Source: Methanobacteriota archaeon
GTDB lineage: Archaea; Thermoplasmatota; Poseidoniia; Poseidoniales; Poseidoniaceae
Assembly: GCA_002726395.1 (NCBI GenBank)
Contig: PBTA01000026.1
Coordinates: forward strand, 5,989 to 28,722
Direction of reading: 5' to 3'
Length of the DNA: 22,734 nt
In this document: positions 15,275-22,734 of the stretch, piece by piece
How the letters are laid out: each line of letters starts with the position of its first letter
Numbering within the stretch: the stretch's first letter is position 1
The notes under the pieces: model-generated
Databases searched by the model: none
What the model was told of the DNA's origin: nothing
Seen by the model: only the letters and a program-made list of their open reading frames with translations
Position numbers and translations under genes: made by a program

Positions 15275-18200
15275 TCAGCGCCATTCGACCCAGGACCCTG
15301 TTGTCGGGTCTCGATAGAACCAATTGCCAGAGCCTGCAGGGAATTGTATGGCTTCATAACCATCATGCATTTCTCCTCTAGCAGTAATTGGAGGCGTTGA
15401 AGGGGCTGCAGCAATTGTTGGGGATACTGTATCAAACAAGTCCTCTTCTTTAGCAAATTGTTTTTCGTCAACTTCATCACCTCTATTACGTAATGTAATA
15501 AACAATCCAACTGCGATTAGTATCACAATCAGCCCTATTGAGCCGCCGATTAATACCATACTATTCGACGTTGAGTCAGACGATTCGGACTCCGAATCTT
15601 GTTGCGAATCCGTACTGTTGTCGGTAAGATCTCCTGTGCCGTTTTGGTTATTTTGATTATCATCAATATCCCCAAATGGAGTTGGGTCTGAGTTATCGCC
15701 AATTCCGTCATTGTCCGAGTCGGACCATTCCGATGAATCGATTGGGAATAAATCTCCACCGACACACATTTGGAAGACGTCAATGGCTCCGTCGCAATAA
15801 CCATCGTTATCGGTATCCGCTTTTAGTGGATTAGTTTGTGGATCAGACAGTAATTCCTGATCATCCAGTATACCATCTGAGTCATCGTCGGTATCTGCAT
15901 TATTGCCGATATTATCCAAATCTGTATCAAACCACTCGCTTGAATCATCTGGGAAGGCATCCAACAGGTCACCATAACCGTCAGCGTCTCTATCGCCGGG
16001 CAATCCGTCATCATCATCAATCCCGTCTTCGTCGACCTGAAGAGAAATCTCTACAGGATAATATTGTCCGCCTGAGACTCTAATGGTGATATCACCAACA
16101 AGTATTGGGAAGGAGTTTTGGCCGTTTTCATTGCTAAGAAGGCTGGTTAATGTTTCATCGCCTCTAACAACTGTGATTGATAATCCTTCAACAGGGTTGT
16201 TTGACTCGTCGGTGATTGTCACCAGTACGATGTCCCCTGGTGCAGGGTTTGATGGTGAGAAAACTAGTGAAAGGTTTTCCATTGCCGGTGGTTCAGGGTT
16301 TGGAACAGAGAGCGTGGTGCTAATTGCAGAAACTAAATTGGCAGACTGACCTGAGCCTTGTTGGGCTACTGAAATCACCGTATATTCTGATACTGGCGAG
16401 GATAGATATGGCAGTTGTAAATCTGCGCTCGAGCCTTGCCCCCATGCAATAGTGCTGAAACGCGTAACATACTCTTCAAAAATCTCGAAGTTTTCTTCGT
16501 CAGTTAATTCTACTTGCTCTTCGCAATTTTCGTCATTGATTTCGGGTTCCCAGTCGTGATGAGAATCCCCTATCAAGATTGTAAGACTAGAGCCGATATC
16601 TGTATTAGTTGTAAAATCATAACTACCAGGGCTCATTTCAGTCATATCGTATTGTAAAATATAGCGTCCATCGCTATCTTGGTATGGTGTGTCATAGAGC
16701 TCGACAGGCATATCTGTTGATTCTTCAATTAATTCAGCATTTGGTGCAGAAGCTTGGATTTGTGTTCCGCCATATCTTGATTCGTCGGAAACATGCCTCA
16801 CACCAATGTATAGCGTAGCTTCTTCTTGTTGGGTCATATCATTCCAATAACTGTTAGTCCAGGGGTCAAGACTTTCGCAAACTTTCTGGATGTTTTCTTC
16901 AACACCAACCCAATCTGTTGCAGGCCTTAATACCTCATTGGAAATCAATTCTGTAATGGTTGAAAAGTCAACCGTAGCGGGGTCAAATCCTTGGCTTGGA
17001 GAGGCGACGGCGAGTATTCTAGTCGCTTGTTCTATTTCACCTGATAATGCAATATTGGTAGTTTGGCCTGGGCCAAGGCTTCCAGTCAAAGACAATTCTT
17101 GTGGGTTGTGTAATATCAATCCAATATGTAGAGCCAGTGGGGTTAAACTTTGGTCCATATTACTCTCACCGTTTTCGTCTGATTCAGAAGACATTATCCC
17201 AATCAATGATAGGGGCGAGGAATGGGAAATTTGAATACTCCTAGAGGTTTCTCCGGGATTAAAAATGATCTCTTGCATATCCGGTTCGGCTTCTAATTCA
17301 ATATCATCAAAGATTTCTGAAAGGTCTAACGGGATATGGCCAATAATTGTTTTATGGTGACTATCAGAAATTCCACTGGTTGTAATAGTCAAAGATTGGG
17401 TATCTTCTGTCGTATTAGCGGCATAAACTGGCAAACCGGCAAAATAATCAATTATGTCGAAATTACTAACTTCAATTGTTCCAGCCGTTGCAATTCCAAA
17501 ATTCAAACCGAATCCAGTCAGAGTTTCACCATCTGTTGAACGCACAACTTCGGTTTGAACAATCGAAATGTATGCTCCTGTATGTGGCGGGGTGACTGAC
17601 AGGGATGTTTTGCCATCGGAATCTGATGTAGATACTTGTTGAGTCATTACTTCAAATGGCCCATTGGTGATGAATTCGTTTATTATTGAAGGAGAAGGGG
17701 TAAAAGATTGTCGTTCTTCTTGTAAATTGCACCAATTGGGATTTTCTAGCTCCCCAAGGTAAGGGTTTCCTTCTTCATCATACATCCTAAAACCGCTATC
17801 ATCCTCTGATGCCACATAGGTGTAAGTATGAACTACTGGAGTATAACCGGTAACTGGTGTGAAAGTTATCTCAATTGGGTATTCCCCACTATTATCATAT
17901 GTATGGTATTGGTACCCATTACCCATCATTTGAGGGGGGTCTTCTTGATACTGGTTTCCATCCCCCCAATCAATGGTTAATGAGTCTAAGTCTGGTTTGT
18001 CGTAAGATTGATCCATATCATTTTCGCTATCCCAATAGTTAAAATTGTCATAACGGAAATCTATGCCAACAGAGAGTGAATCGGGATTGCCCCAAGTTGT
18101 CGCACATCCTGCAGTTCCTGGAAGGGGCATTTGCTTAATGAATTCGAAATCAAGACCGGTTTCTGTGGTGCCTCTTGTAGCGACATCGGCCAAGCCGCCC

Positions 18201-20581
18201 GCTACCGGTAGTGAATCACTATGGCTTGCGTCCCAGGCGCTACCCGTGCCTGAACGAGTTATTTCTTCCCAATCTTGGTTCACATTTTGTACCGCTTGTG
18301 GGTGATTGTCGCCATTTCTTTCCTCACCGCCTGTGAAAGTTTCTAAGGTGCCACTGACATCCCCATCAAGGTCTGCGCCGTTGTATTCTGCAGCAATATC
18401 GGTTGATGTTATGGAATAATCAACATCGCCATCTGGAGAGAATGTTGCTGCGGCAGAGGCGCCTAGTCCGGGTGAAACGCGTAGAATGGTAGTGTCGACA
18501 TTAGCACCGGAAATTGCCCCGTTAACTGCATCATAACTTACTGATTCAACGGTGTACGGTTGGTCAACCAATAAGGTCTCATCCTGGTCCACTATTACCC
18601 CAAGAGCAGAAACAAGGAATATCTCATCAAGAACTTCGATTGCCATTGATTCAAGAAGTGATGGCTTTAGATTATTGAATTCAAGTTCTGCATAAGAAAC
18701 ATAGCATTTACGTTCATTATCTGCGCATGGTGGACGGTGATTTTGTAGTGGTTGGTTGAAGTGGTATGTTTCCTCTCCAACTCTATCTGCGGTAAAGCGG
18801 CCAAAATATTCATCGCCTATTGCTCGGTTCAACTCTACGTCATGTACTACTCCGTTGGAATCAGTCATAGTCATATTAAATTTCTCGGGATAATCTCCAT
18901 CTCCATAGCCTTCGAATTGGAGTCGTAGACCAAATCCTATATCGAGAACATATTTATTCAAATTTGATGTTCGAATCGAATGGAGGTCGTCGAATATGAC
19001 ATATTGGAATGTGTCTTCATCGCCATCGTCGTGGTCATCCTCCCCGTGGGCATCATCGCCATCGTCGTGGTCACCCTCGTCGTGGTCGTCTTCTTCTGGA
19101 TAGTCATATTCCCATTCTAAGATTTGACCCATTGTAGCATTAGTTGCCCATTGAGTAAACTCTTGAACTGCCTCGCCGGCATCTTGCCAAGTTGGATCCT
19201 CAATTGTGTCCCTAAGTATTGTGAGCAGTTCAATATCAAACATGTTAAAGTCGTCAAATCCGTCTGCAACGTATTGATGAGATGATTCCATTTTTGCCTG
19301 CCATTGTAATCCTTCTGTTGTATTGAGCAGTAATTCATATTCCCAAATTATGTTATCGGGAAACTCATCTCCGTCTTCATCAACAATATTAACGTCCATT
19401 TCAGACCAACTAACAACTAACTTTTGGAATGGCGTCATTGTATCATAATTGCCATCTATAAGTGGGTCTACCCACACTTCAAATCCTTGGATTAGTGCCT
19501 CGGGATGCATTGAAACGGAAAGTAATGCTATATTTCGAAGCACGGTTTGAAAGGATTCAAACACCATGGTATTGTCGGCTAGGTTGTCTAATGCAATCTC
19601 CATTTCTTGCCATTCATTACTGCCCAGCATGGCATCATAAGCTGCAGAGAAGTCTTCTGTTCCAGCGAATCTGGTGAAGTTTTCAATTGGGTCAAAAGAG
19701 GCGATGTAATCTGCTACATCGCTAAAACCGTTCACAGTTCGGGGCAAGGGGAATTCATCACCATAAACGAATAATCCTGTCAAAAATGCCATACCAGCAT
19801 CGAGATCTGAGGATTCAAGAAACTCCATCAACGCTTCAAGGAATTTAGCGCCTTCTACCATGTCATATCCAGGATTATTATATCCTGCAGAAAGCATGTT
19901 GTTCCACAATTGAGCGCTGCCGCCCAATCCAGAGCCGCGTGTTGCGTCATCAACAAATTCAATCCATCCACCGCCACCTGGAGCTTGTGCTCCGGAGGAG
20001 TTGAGATTGTCGAAAACTGCTTTCATATCCATAGTTGGATTGGCTGAATCCCATGTGTTGTCAATGGTTTGGAGAAGTTGTTCAATCTCTGAAACTAATT
20101 TATCAGGAATCTGGGTTGGATTATCTGTCGCCGTCAAACCGCCTTCTTCCATAGAGATGCTGGCACCATAAACTCCACCAAGAGAATTGATAGGAACGGT
20201 ATATGTTCCTGACCAAACCATGACTTCTTGAGAATCATCGTGATAACCATCTGGTTGCATAACAAGTGTATCGATCACAACTGGGTTTTGGGGGGTTTCG
20301 CCTTGAGTAATGATTCCAATTGGATCATTGTCCGGGTAGTGAAGGATATCTGCAGTCACTATGGTTGATGTTGTTTGAACGTTTCCTGAATGCCCTTTTG
20401 TGTTGGCAAAGATTTCAATCGTGTCGCCAACGCTGGTGAATTTTGTTGTAACAAATGCGTCAACACTTATTGGTTCCCCATTGCTTGGAGAGGTGGCATT
20501 AGGAGCAATGTCGCTAGCAACTATTGGTTGAGCCGTCATCGTAATTAAAATTAAGATTAACAAAAATGCCCTATTTCGCAT
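15275..20581 (-). CDS. Giant Asp-rich cell-surface protein with metal-binding and calcium-type repeats
   Basis: A 1768-residue type I membrane protein. Residues 1-22 form a signal peptide (RNRAFLLILILITMTAQPIVA). The ectodomain holds, in order: a first region to about 480; a His/Asp/Glu-rich segment (about 490-522) with DHDDGD units; a beta-rich region; a PKD-like domain near 865-922 (TIDWGDGNQY ... YDNSGEYPIEITF); further beta-sandwich stretches; an Ig-like / carboxypeptidase-regulatory-like domain near 1434-1515; and Asp-rich FPxDSSEW repeats near 1515-1635. A Ser/Asn/Gln-rich linker leads to a membrane segment (about 1673-1695) and a cytoplasmic tail of about 72 residues ending GNWFYRDPTTGSWVEW. 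It may act as adhesin, surface-layer or cell-contact protein; no protease or glycoside hydrolase motif is seen. It has its own TATA box, and an RND permease gene follows 21 bases after its stop. Confidence 0.9.
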   Translation of the reverse strand: MRNRAFLLILILITMTAQPIVASDIAPNATSPSNGEPISVDAFVTTKFTSVGDTIEIFANTKGHSGNVQTTSTIVTADILHYPDNDPIGIITQGETPQNPVVIDTLVMQPDGYHDDSQEVMVWSGTYTVPINSLGGVYGASISMEEGGLTATDNPTQIPDKLVSEIEQLLQTIDNTWDSANPTMDMKAVFDNLNSSGAQAPGGGGWIEFVDDATRGSGLGGSAQLWNNMLSAGYNNPGYDMVEGAKFLEALMEFLESSDLDAGMAFLTGLFVYGDEFPLPRTVNGFSDVADYIASFDPIENFTRFAGTEDFSAAYDAMLGSNEWQEMEIALDNLADNTMVFESFQTVLRNIALLSVSMHPEALIQGFEVWVDPLIDGNYDTMTPFQKLVVSWSEMDVNIVDEDGDEFPDNIIWEYELLLNTTEGLQWQAKMESSHQYVADGFDDFNMFDIELLTILRDTIEDPTWQDAGEAVQEFTQWATNATMGQILEWEYDYPEEDDHDEGDHDDGDDAHGEDDHDDGDEDTFQYVIFDDLHSIRTSNLNKYVLDIGFGLRLQFEGYGDGDYPEKFNMTMTDSNGVVHDVELNRAIGDEYFGRFTADRVGEETYHFNQPLQNHRPPCADNERKCYVSYAELEFNNLKPSLLESMAIEVLDEIFLVSALGVIVDQDETLLVDQPYTVESVSYDAVNGAISGANVDTTILRVSPGLGASAAATFSPDGDVDYSITSTDIAAEYNGADLDGDVSGTLETFTGGEERNGDNHPQAVQNVNQDWEEITRSGTGSAWDASHSDSLPVAGGLADVATRGTTETGLDFEFIKQMPLPGTAGCATTWGNPDSLSVGIDFRYDNFNYWDSENDMDQSYDKPDLDSLTIDWGDGNQYQEDPPQMMGNGYQYHTYDNSGEYPIEITFTPVTGYTPVVHTYTYVASEDDSGFRMYDEEGNPYLGELENPNWCNLQEERQSFTPSPSIINEFITNGPFEVMTQQVSTSDSDGKTSLSVTPPHTGAYISIVQTEVVRSTDGETLTGFGLNFGIATAGTIEVSNFDIIDYFAGLPVYAANTTEDTQSLTITTSGISDSHHKTIIGHIPLDLSEIFDDIELEAEPDMQEIIFNPGETSRSIQISHSSPLSLIGIMSSESDENGESNMDQSLTPLALHIGLILHNPQELSLTGSLGPGQTTNIALSGEIEQATRILAVASPSQGFDPATVDFSTITELISNEVLRPATDWVGVEENIQKVCESLDPWTNSYWNDMTQQEEATLYIGVRHVSDESRYGGTQIQASAPNAELIEESTDMPVELYDTPYQDSDGRYILQYDMTEMSPGSYDFTTNTDIGSSLTILIGDSHHDWEPEINDENCEEQVELTDEENFEIFEEYVTRFSTIAWGQGSSADLQLPYLSSPVSEYTVISVAQQGSGQSANLVSAISTTLSVPNPEPPAMENLSLVFSPSNPAPGDIVLVTITDESNNPVEGLSITVVRGDETLTSLLSNENGQNSFPILVGDITIRVSGGQYYPVEISLQVDEDGIDDDDGLPGDRDADGYGDLLDAFPDDSSEWFDTDLDNIGNNADTDDDSDGILDDQELLSDPQTNPLKADTDNDGYCDGAIDVFQMCVGGDLFPIDSSEWSDSDNDGIGDNSDPTPFGDIDDNQNNQNGTGDLTDNSTDSQQDSESESSDSTSNSMVLIGGSIGLIVILIAVGLFITLRNRGDEVDEKQFAKEEDLFDTVSPTIAAAPSTPPITARGEMHDGYEAIQFPAGSGNWFYRDPTTGSWVEWR
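15670..16020 (-). repeat. Coding region of Asp-rich calcium-type (TSP3-like) repeats
   Basis: Within the giant surface protein, two similar units of about 70 residues each read F-P-[DI]-D-S-S-E-W-x-D-[ST]-D-x-D-x-I-G-[ND]-N-[AS]-D, the first near residue 1541 and the second near residue 1611, joined by further DxDxDG loops (ADTDNDGYCDG, TDDDSDG). Such DxDxDG arrays bind Ca2+ in thrombospondin type 3 repeats. Calcium binding is known for the family and inferred here. Confidence 0.75.
19014..19106 (-). repeat. Short direct repeats encoding the His/Asp-rich segment
   Basis: A 20-base unit beginning at 19018 recurs identically at 19054, 36 bases later, with the match extending to 25 bases with one mismatch. 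Both copies are in frame, so each codes for a D-H-D-D-G-D unit (12 residues apart) of the giant surface protein. The segment as a whole contains five histidines and about 19 acidic residues in 33 positions. Confidence 0.8.
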
Positions 20582-20600
20582 GATGTATGTATCTCATAGG

Positions 20601-20610
20601 TATTATAAAT
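20601..20610 (-). promoter_or_regulatory. TATA box of the giant surface-protein gene
   Basis: On the minus strand the sequence ATTTATAATA is centred 25 bases before the ATG at 20581, the position expected for an archaeal leaderless transcript that begins at or next to the start codon. It lies inside the 54-base gap after the upstream anchored-protein gene. This is one of the two best promoter matches in the window. Confidence 0.58.
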
Positions 20611-20635
20611 AACAATGGGGATGATAAAATTTCAC

Positions 20636-21670
20636 CTATTGAATCAACAGGCCAATGCTTAATTCTCCGTTAGCATCTAAAATATTGTAAAATTCATGGC
20701 TTTCAGTCTGGGTTTTTACCACTATACTGCCATGTAATTTGATTTCGAATGTCGTTAAATCAACTGCCGAAAGCCAAGCAGACAGGGGACTTAGTGAACT
20801 GATGTTTGATGTTAATTTGTAAGTTGATGCTTGTTCTATCGCTGCGGTATTTGCCAACATGTAGGTGTTGTTATTGGCTAGTGGCAATTCAGCCGAGATT
20901 ATTCCCTCAATAAGTGACAAGTCTTGACTGGAAGATGGGAGGTTAGAGATATCTTGCTCAATCCAACTTGTTGGCGCTACTATAGCTATTGGCAAAACGG
21001 ACTTATCAAAAGTGGCAATTAGTATTGCATCTGGTGCAGTGCTTTTACAAAGAAAACTATCTGGCAAGCAGGCTTGAATTAGCTTTATTCCGTCTTCGGG
21101 GGTCTTGATTAGTAGTTCAGGGCCTGAACGTGATTCTATTCCTAAAGCAGTTTCAATGAAATTAGCATTTTCTGAGAGGCTCGGCAACCATCTTGGCGGA
21201 TTATGGTTGAGTATTAGCTCCCAGGAAGAGCCTACATCCCCGGCATTCCAGTTGAAACTAATTCTTTCTTGGTCGATGTAATCTGTCGATGATTGATAAA
21301 TCAAGTGGGTGAAGTTTAGTTCGCCTTCTACTCTACCCTTTCTATCCTCCATATCATATAATTCTGTGATTATTATCTCACCCTGTAGAGTTACGCCAGT
21401 TATCTCGGCATTGCAATTTCTACAGTCTTCTACCACAACTGGAAAACTTGTCAGATTTAAATTTGCAATTGCCCCCGTTTTGAAGTCTTGGAGGCCAAAA
21501 GAGTCCATTGAGTCTCTAGTAGATAACTCAATGGTGCCCGATAATGCTGTCAAATACTCCTCGCTTTGAGTCTCTTTGGGTGAATAGAAATATAATGAAG
21601 TTGCAGCAAAAACAACTATCAAAATGGCGAGCCATTCAAAAAAGCCATACTTAGAATGGTTTGCTTCCAC
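20636..21670 (-). CDS. Membrane-anchored extracellular protein of unknown function
   Basis: A 344-residue protein with a single uncleaved-looking membrane anchor near the N-terminus (about residues 10-29, FFEWLAILIVVFAATSLYFY) and a long extracellular domain; I recognise no family. The ectodomain is beta-rich and Ser/Thr/Asn-rich. Four cysteines occur as two pairs, DCRNC near residues 82-85 and ACLPDSFLC near residues 203-211, which could form disulphides outside the cell. There are several N-x-S/T sites. Translation starts at a GTG (21668-21670). It lies 54 bases before the giant surface-protein gene and 36 bases after the deoxyhypusine-synthase-like gene, all on the same strand, so it may be a partner of the surface protein; this is inference from order alone. 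Confidence 0.72.
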   Translation of the reverse strand: MEANHSKYGFFEWLAILIVVFAATSLYFYSPKETQSEEYLTALSGTIELSTRDSMDSFGLQDFKTGAIANLNLTSFPVVVEDCRNCNAEITGVTLQGEIIITELYDMEDRKGRVEGELNFTHLIYQSSTDYIDQERISFNWNAGDVGSSWELILNHNPPRWLPSLSENANFIETALGIESRSGPELLIKTPEDGIKLIQACLPDSFLCKSTAPDAILIATFDKSVLPIAIVAPTSWIEQDISNLPSSSQDLSLIEGIISAELPLANNNTYMLANTAAIEQASTYKLTSNISSLSPLSAWLSAVDLTTFEIKLHGSIVVKTQTESHEFYNILDANGELSIGLLIQ

Positions 21671-21706
21671 GGCCTTGCTAATTATTGCTACTTCATGAGT
21701 CTTGCT

Positions 21707-22666
21707 TTACATGTCAAGTAGATAGCCAAAAATTAGCGGTGCAACTATGGTTGCATCGCTTTCAATTACGAACTTTGGAGTTGCTGCAGACAACTTTCCC
21801 CAAGTTATTTTCTCATTCGGTGGAGCGCCTGAGTATCCTCCATAGGAGGTACTAGATTCACTAATTTGACAGAACCATGACCATAAAGGTACTGAACGTT
21901 GGAGATCTTGATTAAGCATTGGTACTACACAAATTGGAAAATCACCAGCAATCCCGCCGCCTATTTGGAAGAAGGCTAGTTTTGTCGATTGGTGTTCATA
22001 CCACTTTGCCAAATTAGTCATGTAATTTATACCACTTAACACCGTATTGGGTTTGATTTCTGATTGTATAACATGAGAGGCAAAAATGTTGCCTAGTGTT
22101 GAATCTTCCCAGCCTGGCACGAATAATGGAATTCCCATTTGTGCCGCCGCCATAACCCAACTATCCTGCGGGTCGCCCTCGATATTAAGGTCCCCAGATT
22201 GTAAGATCTGAAAAAAGAATTCATGAGGCAATTTGCCTTGGTCATTATCTGAATAATTCTGCCAAAGTGGCAGCATCACTCGCTCGATTTCTCTAATTGC
22301 TGCGTCTTCAGGAATACAGACATCGGTAACACGGTTTAGTTTTCTGTTGAGCAATTCAGCGTCGTCTTCGCTAGACAAACTTCGCCAGTCATCGATTGAC
22401 TCGTATTTTGACTGAGCGACCAGTAAAAAGACATCCTCCTCTAGATTTGCCCCAGTGCATGAAATCCCTGCAACAACACCGCTCCTGATTAGTGGCGCGA
22501 GTGTTTTACCAAGCCTAGCCGTACTCATCGCTCCGGCTAACGTGATGAATAAGCGGCCGCCGTCCAGGGTAAATTGAGTCAATGATTGTGCTGATTTACT
22601 CAACTCACCGGCATTAAAATGATGATAATTAGCGTTGACGAACTCTCTGACGCTCAAATTATTCAC
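21707..22666 (-). CDS. Deoxyhypusine-synthase-like enzyme (bacterial-type subgroup)
   Basis: A 319-residue NAD-dependent enzyme of the deoxyhypusine synthase (DHS) superfamily. In eukaryotes and archaea DHS moves an aminobutyl group from spermidine to a lysine of translation factor (a)IF5A. Seen: TLAGAMSTARLG near residue 42 (the NAD-binding T-x-A-G), SCTGANLEED near 69, and the C-terminal SGAPPNEKITWGK with the catalytic-type lysine (Lys291), Trp289 and Glu285, then TPKFVIESDATIVAPLIF. The GGG motif reads GGGIAGDFPICVVPM instead of the GGGxxKHH of canonical DHS. This form is the one I know from bacterial DHS-like proteins, some of which make homospermidine. Translation begins at a GTG. Whether it modifies aIF5A or acts on free polyamines or agmatine is open. 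Confidence 0.85.
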   Translation of the reverse strand: MNNLSVREFVNANYHHFNAGELSKSAQSLTQFTLDGGRLFITLAGAMSTARLGKTLAPLIRSGVVAGISCTGANLEEDVFLLVAQSKYESIDDWRSLSSEDDAELLNRKLNRVTDVCIPEDAAIREIERVMLPLWQNYSDNDQGKLPHEFFFQILQSGDLNIEGDPQDSWVMAAAQMGIPLFVPGWEDSTLGNIFASHVIQSEIKPNTVLSGINYMTNLAKWYEHQSTKLAFFQIGGGIAGDFPICVVPMLNQDLQRSVPLWSWFCQISESSTSYGGYSGAPPNEKITWGKLSAATPKFVIESDATIVAPLIFGYLLDM

Positions 22667-22677
22667 CTCTGTGCAAA

Positions 22678-22692
22678 AACCGATTAGCGGTT
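22678..22692. promoter_or_regulatory. Inverted repeat upstream of the DHS-like gene
   Basis: The bases AACCG-ATTAG-CGGTT form a perfect five-base-arm inverted repeat 12 bases upstream of the GTG start. Read on the minus strand it is followed by TTTTTG, so it could be a weak terminator of an upstream gene outside the window or an operator for the DHS-like gene. No convincing TATA box is seen in the 68 bases to the right edge. Short arms make chance likely. Confidence 0.28.
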
Positions 22693-22734
22693 GTTCTTTG
22701 CTCTAACACTATTGTTGGAGATAATTGTCTTAAC

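Noticed and set aside
15838..16349. Plus-strand frames rich in His/Arg/Tyr opposite the Asp-rich repeats
   Set aside because: The composition is simply the complement of GAT/GAC/TCT-rich codons of the giant surface protein.
19018..19078. The short direct repeats considered as a CRISPR-like array or mobile-element end
   Set aside because: Only two units, no spacers of constant length, and both are in frame within a protein repeat.

Overview
The window looks like a chromosomal segment of a planktonic euryarchaeon, most probably Marine Group II (Poseidoniia). The archaeal marks are the primase large subunit PriL with its Fe-S cysteines, a KEOPS Pcc1 subunit, an MptE-type pterin diphosphokinase, a DUF373 membrane protein and TATA boxes placed about 24-29 bases before start codons. 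A very large Asp-rich surface protein with the FPxDSSEW repeat suits marine archaea. The lineage is inferred from gene content; there is no rRNA gene or other phylogenetic marker to test it. Coding density is very high, AT-rich and without tRNAs, IS elements, CRISPR arrays or prophage genes. I recognise 20 genes, 17 on the minus strand and three on the plus strand (the CBS gene, mptE and pcc1).

Left part (1-6789): a minus-strand unit of a winged-helix-like protein, a GlmU-like left-handed beta-helix acyltransferase and a phosphohexomutase (cut by the left edge) probably makes an activated amino sugar. It is preceded by two genes of unknown function, one ending in a zinc ribbon, which are divergent from a two-CBS-domain gene. 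DUF373 and PriL follow as a pair; PriL is divergent from mptE.

Middle part (6767-11235): a beta-propeller protein, a membrane protein with a carboxypeptidase-regulatory-like domain and an HflX-type GTPase form a minus-strand run. The small pcc1 gene is divergent from hflX and convergent with an exonuclease III / AP endonuclease.

Right part (11279-22666): one long co-directional minus-strand series, in transcription order: deoxyhypusine-synthase-like enzyme, membrane-anchored extracellular protein, 1768-residue surface protein, RND/MMPL permease, LURP-one-like protein, FAD-dependent oxidoreductase and exonuclease III. The surface protein and the LURP gene seem to have their own leaderless promoters. 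The run anchored protein / giant surface protein / RND permease / LURP-one / oxidoreductase is the best candidate for an undescribed envelope system. Its joint function is inferred only from neighbourhood and orientation.
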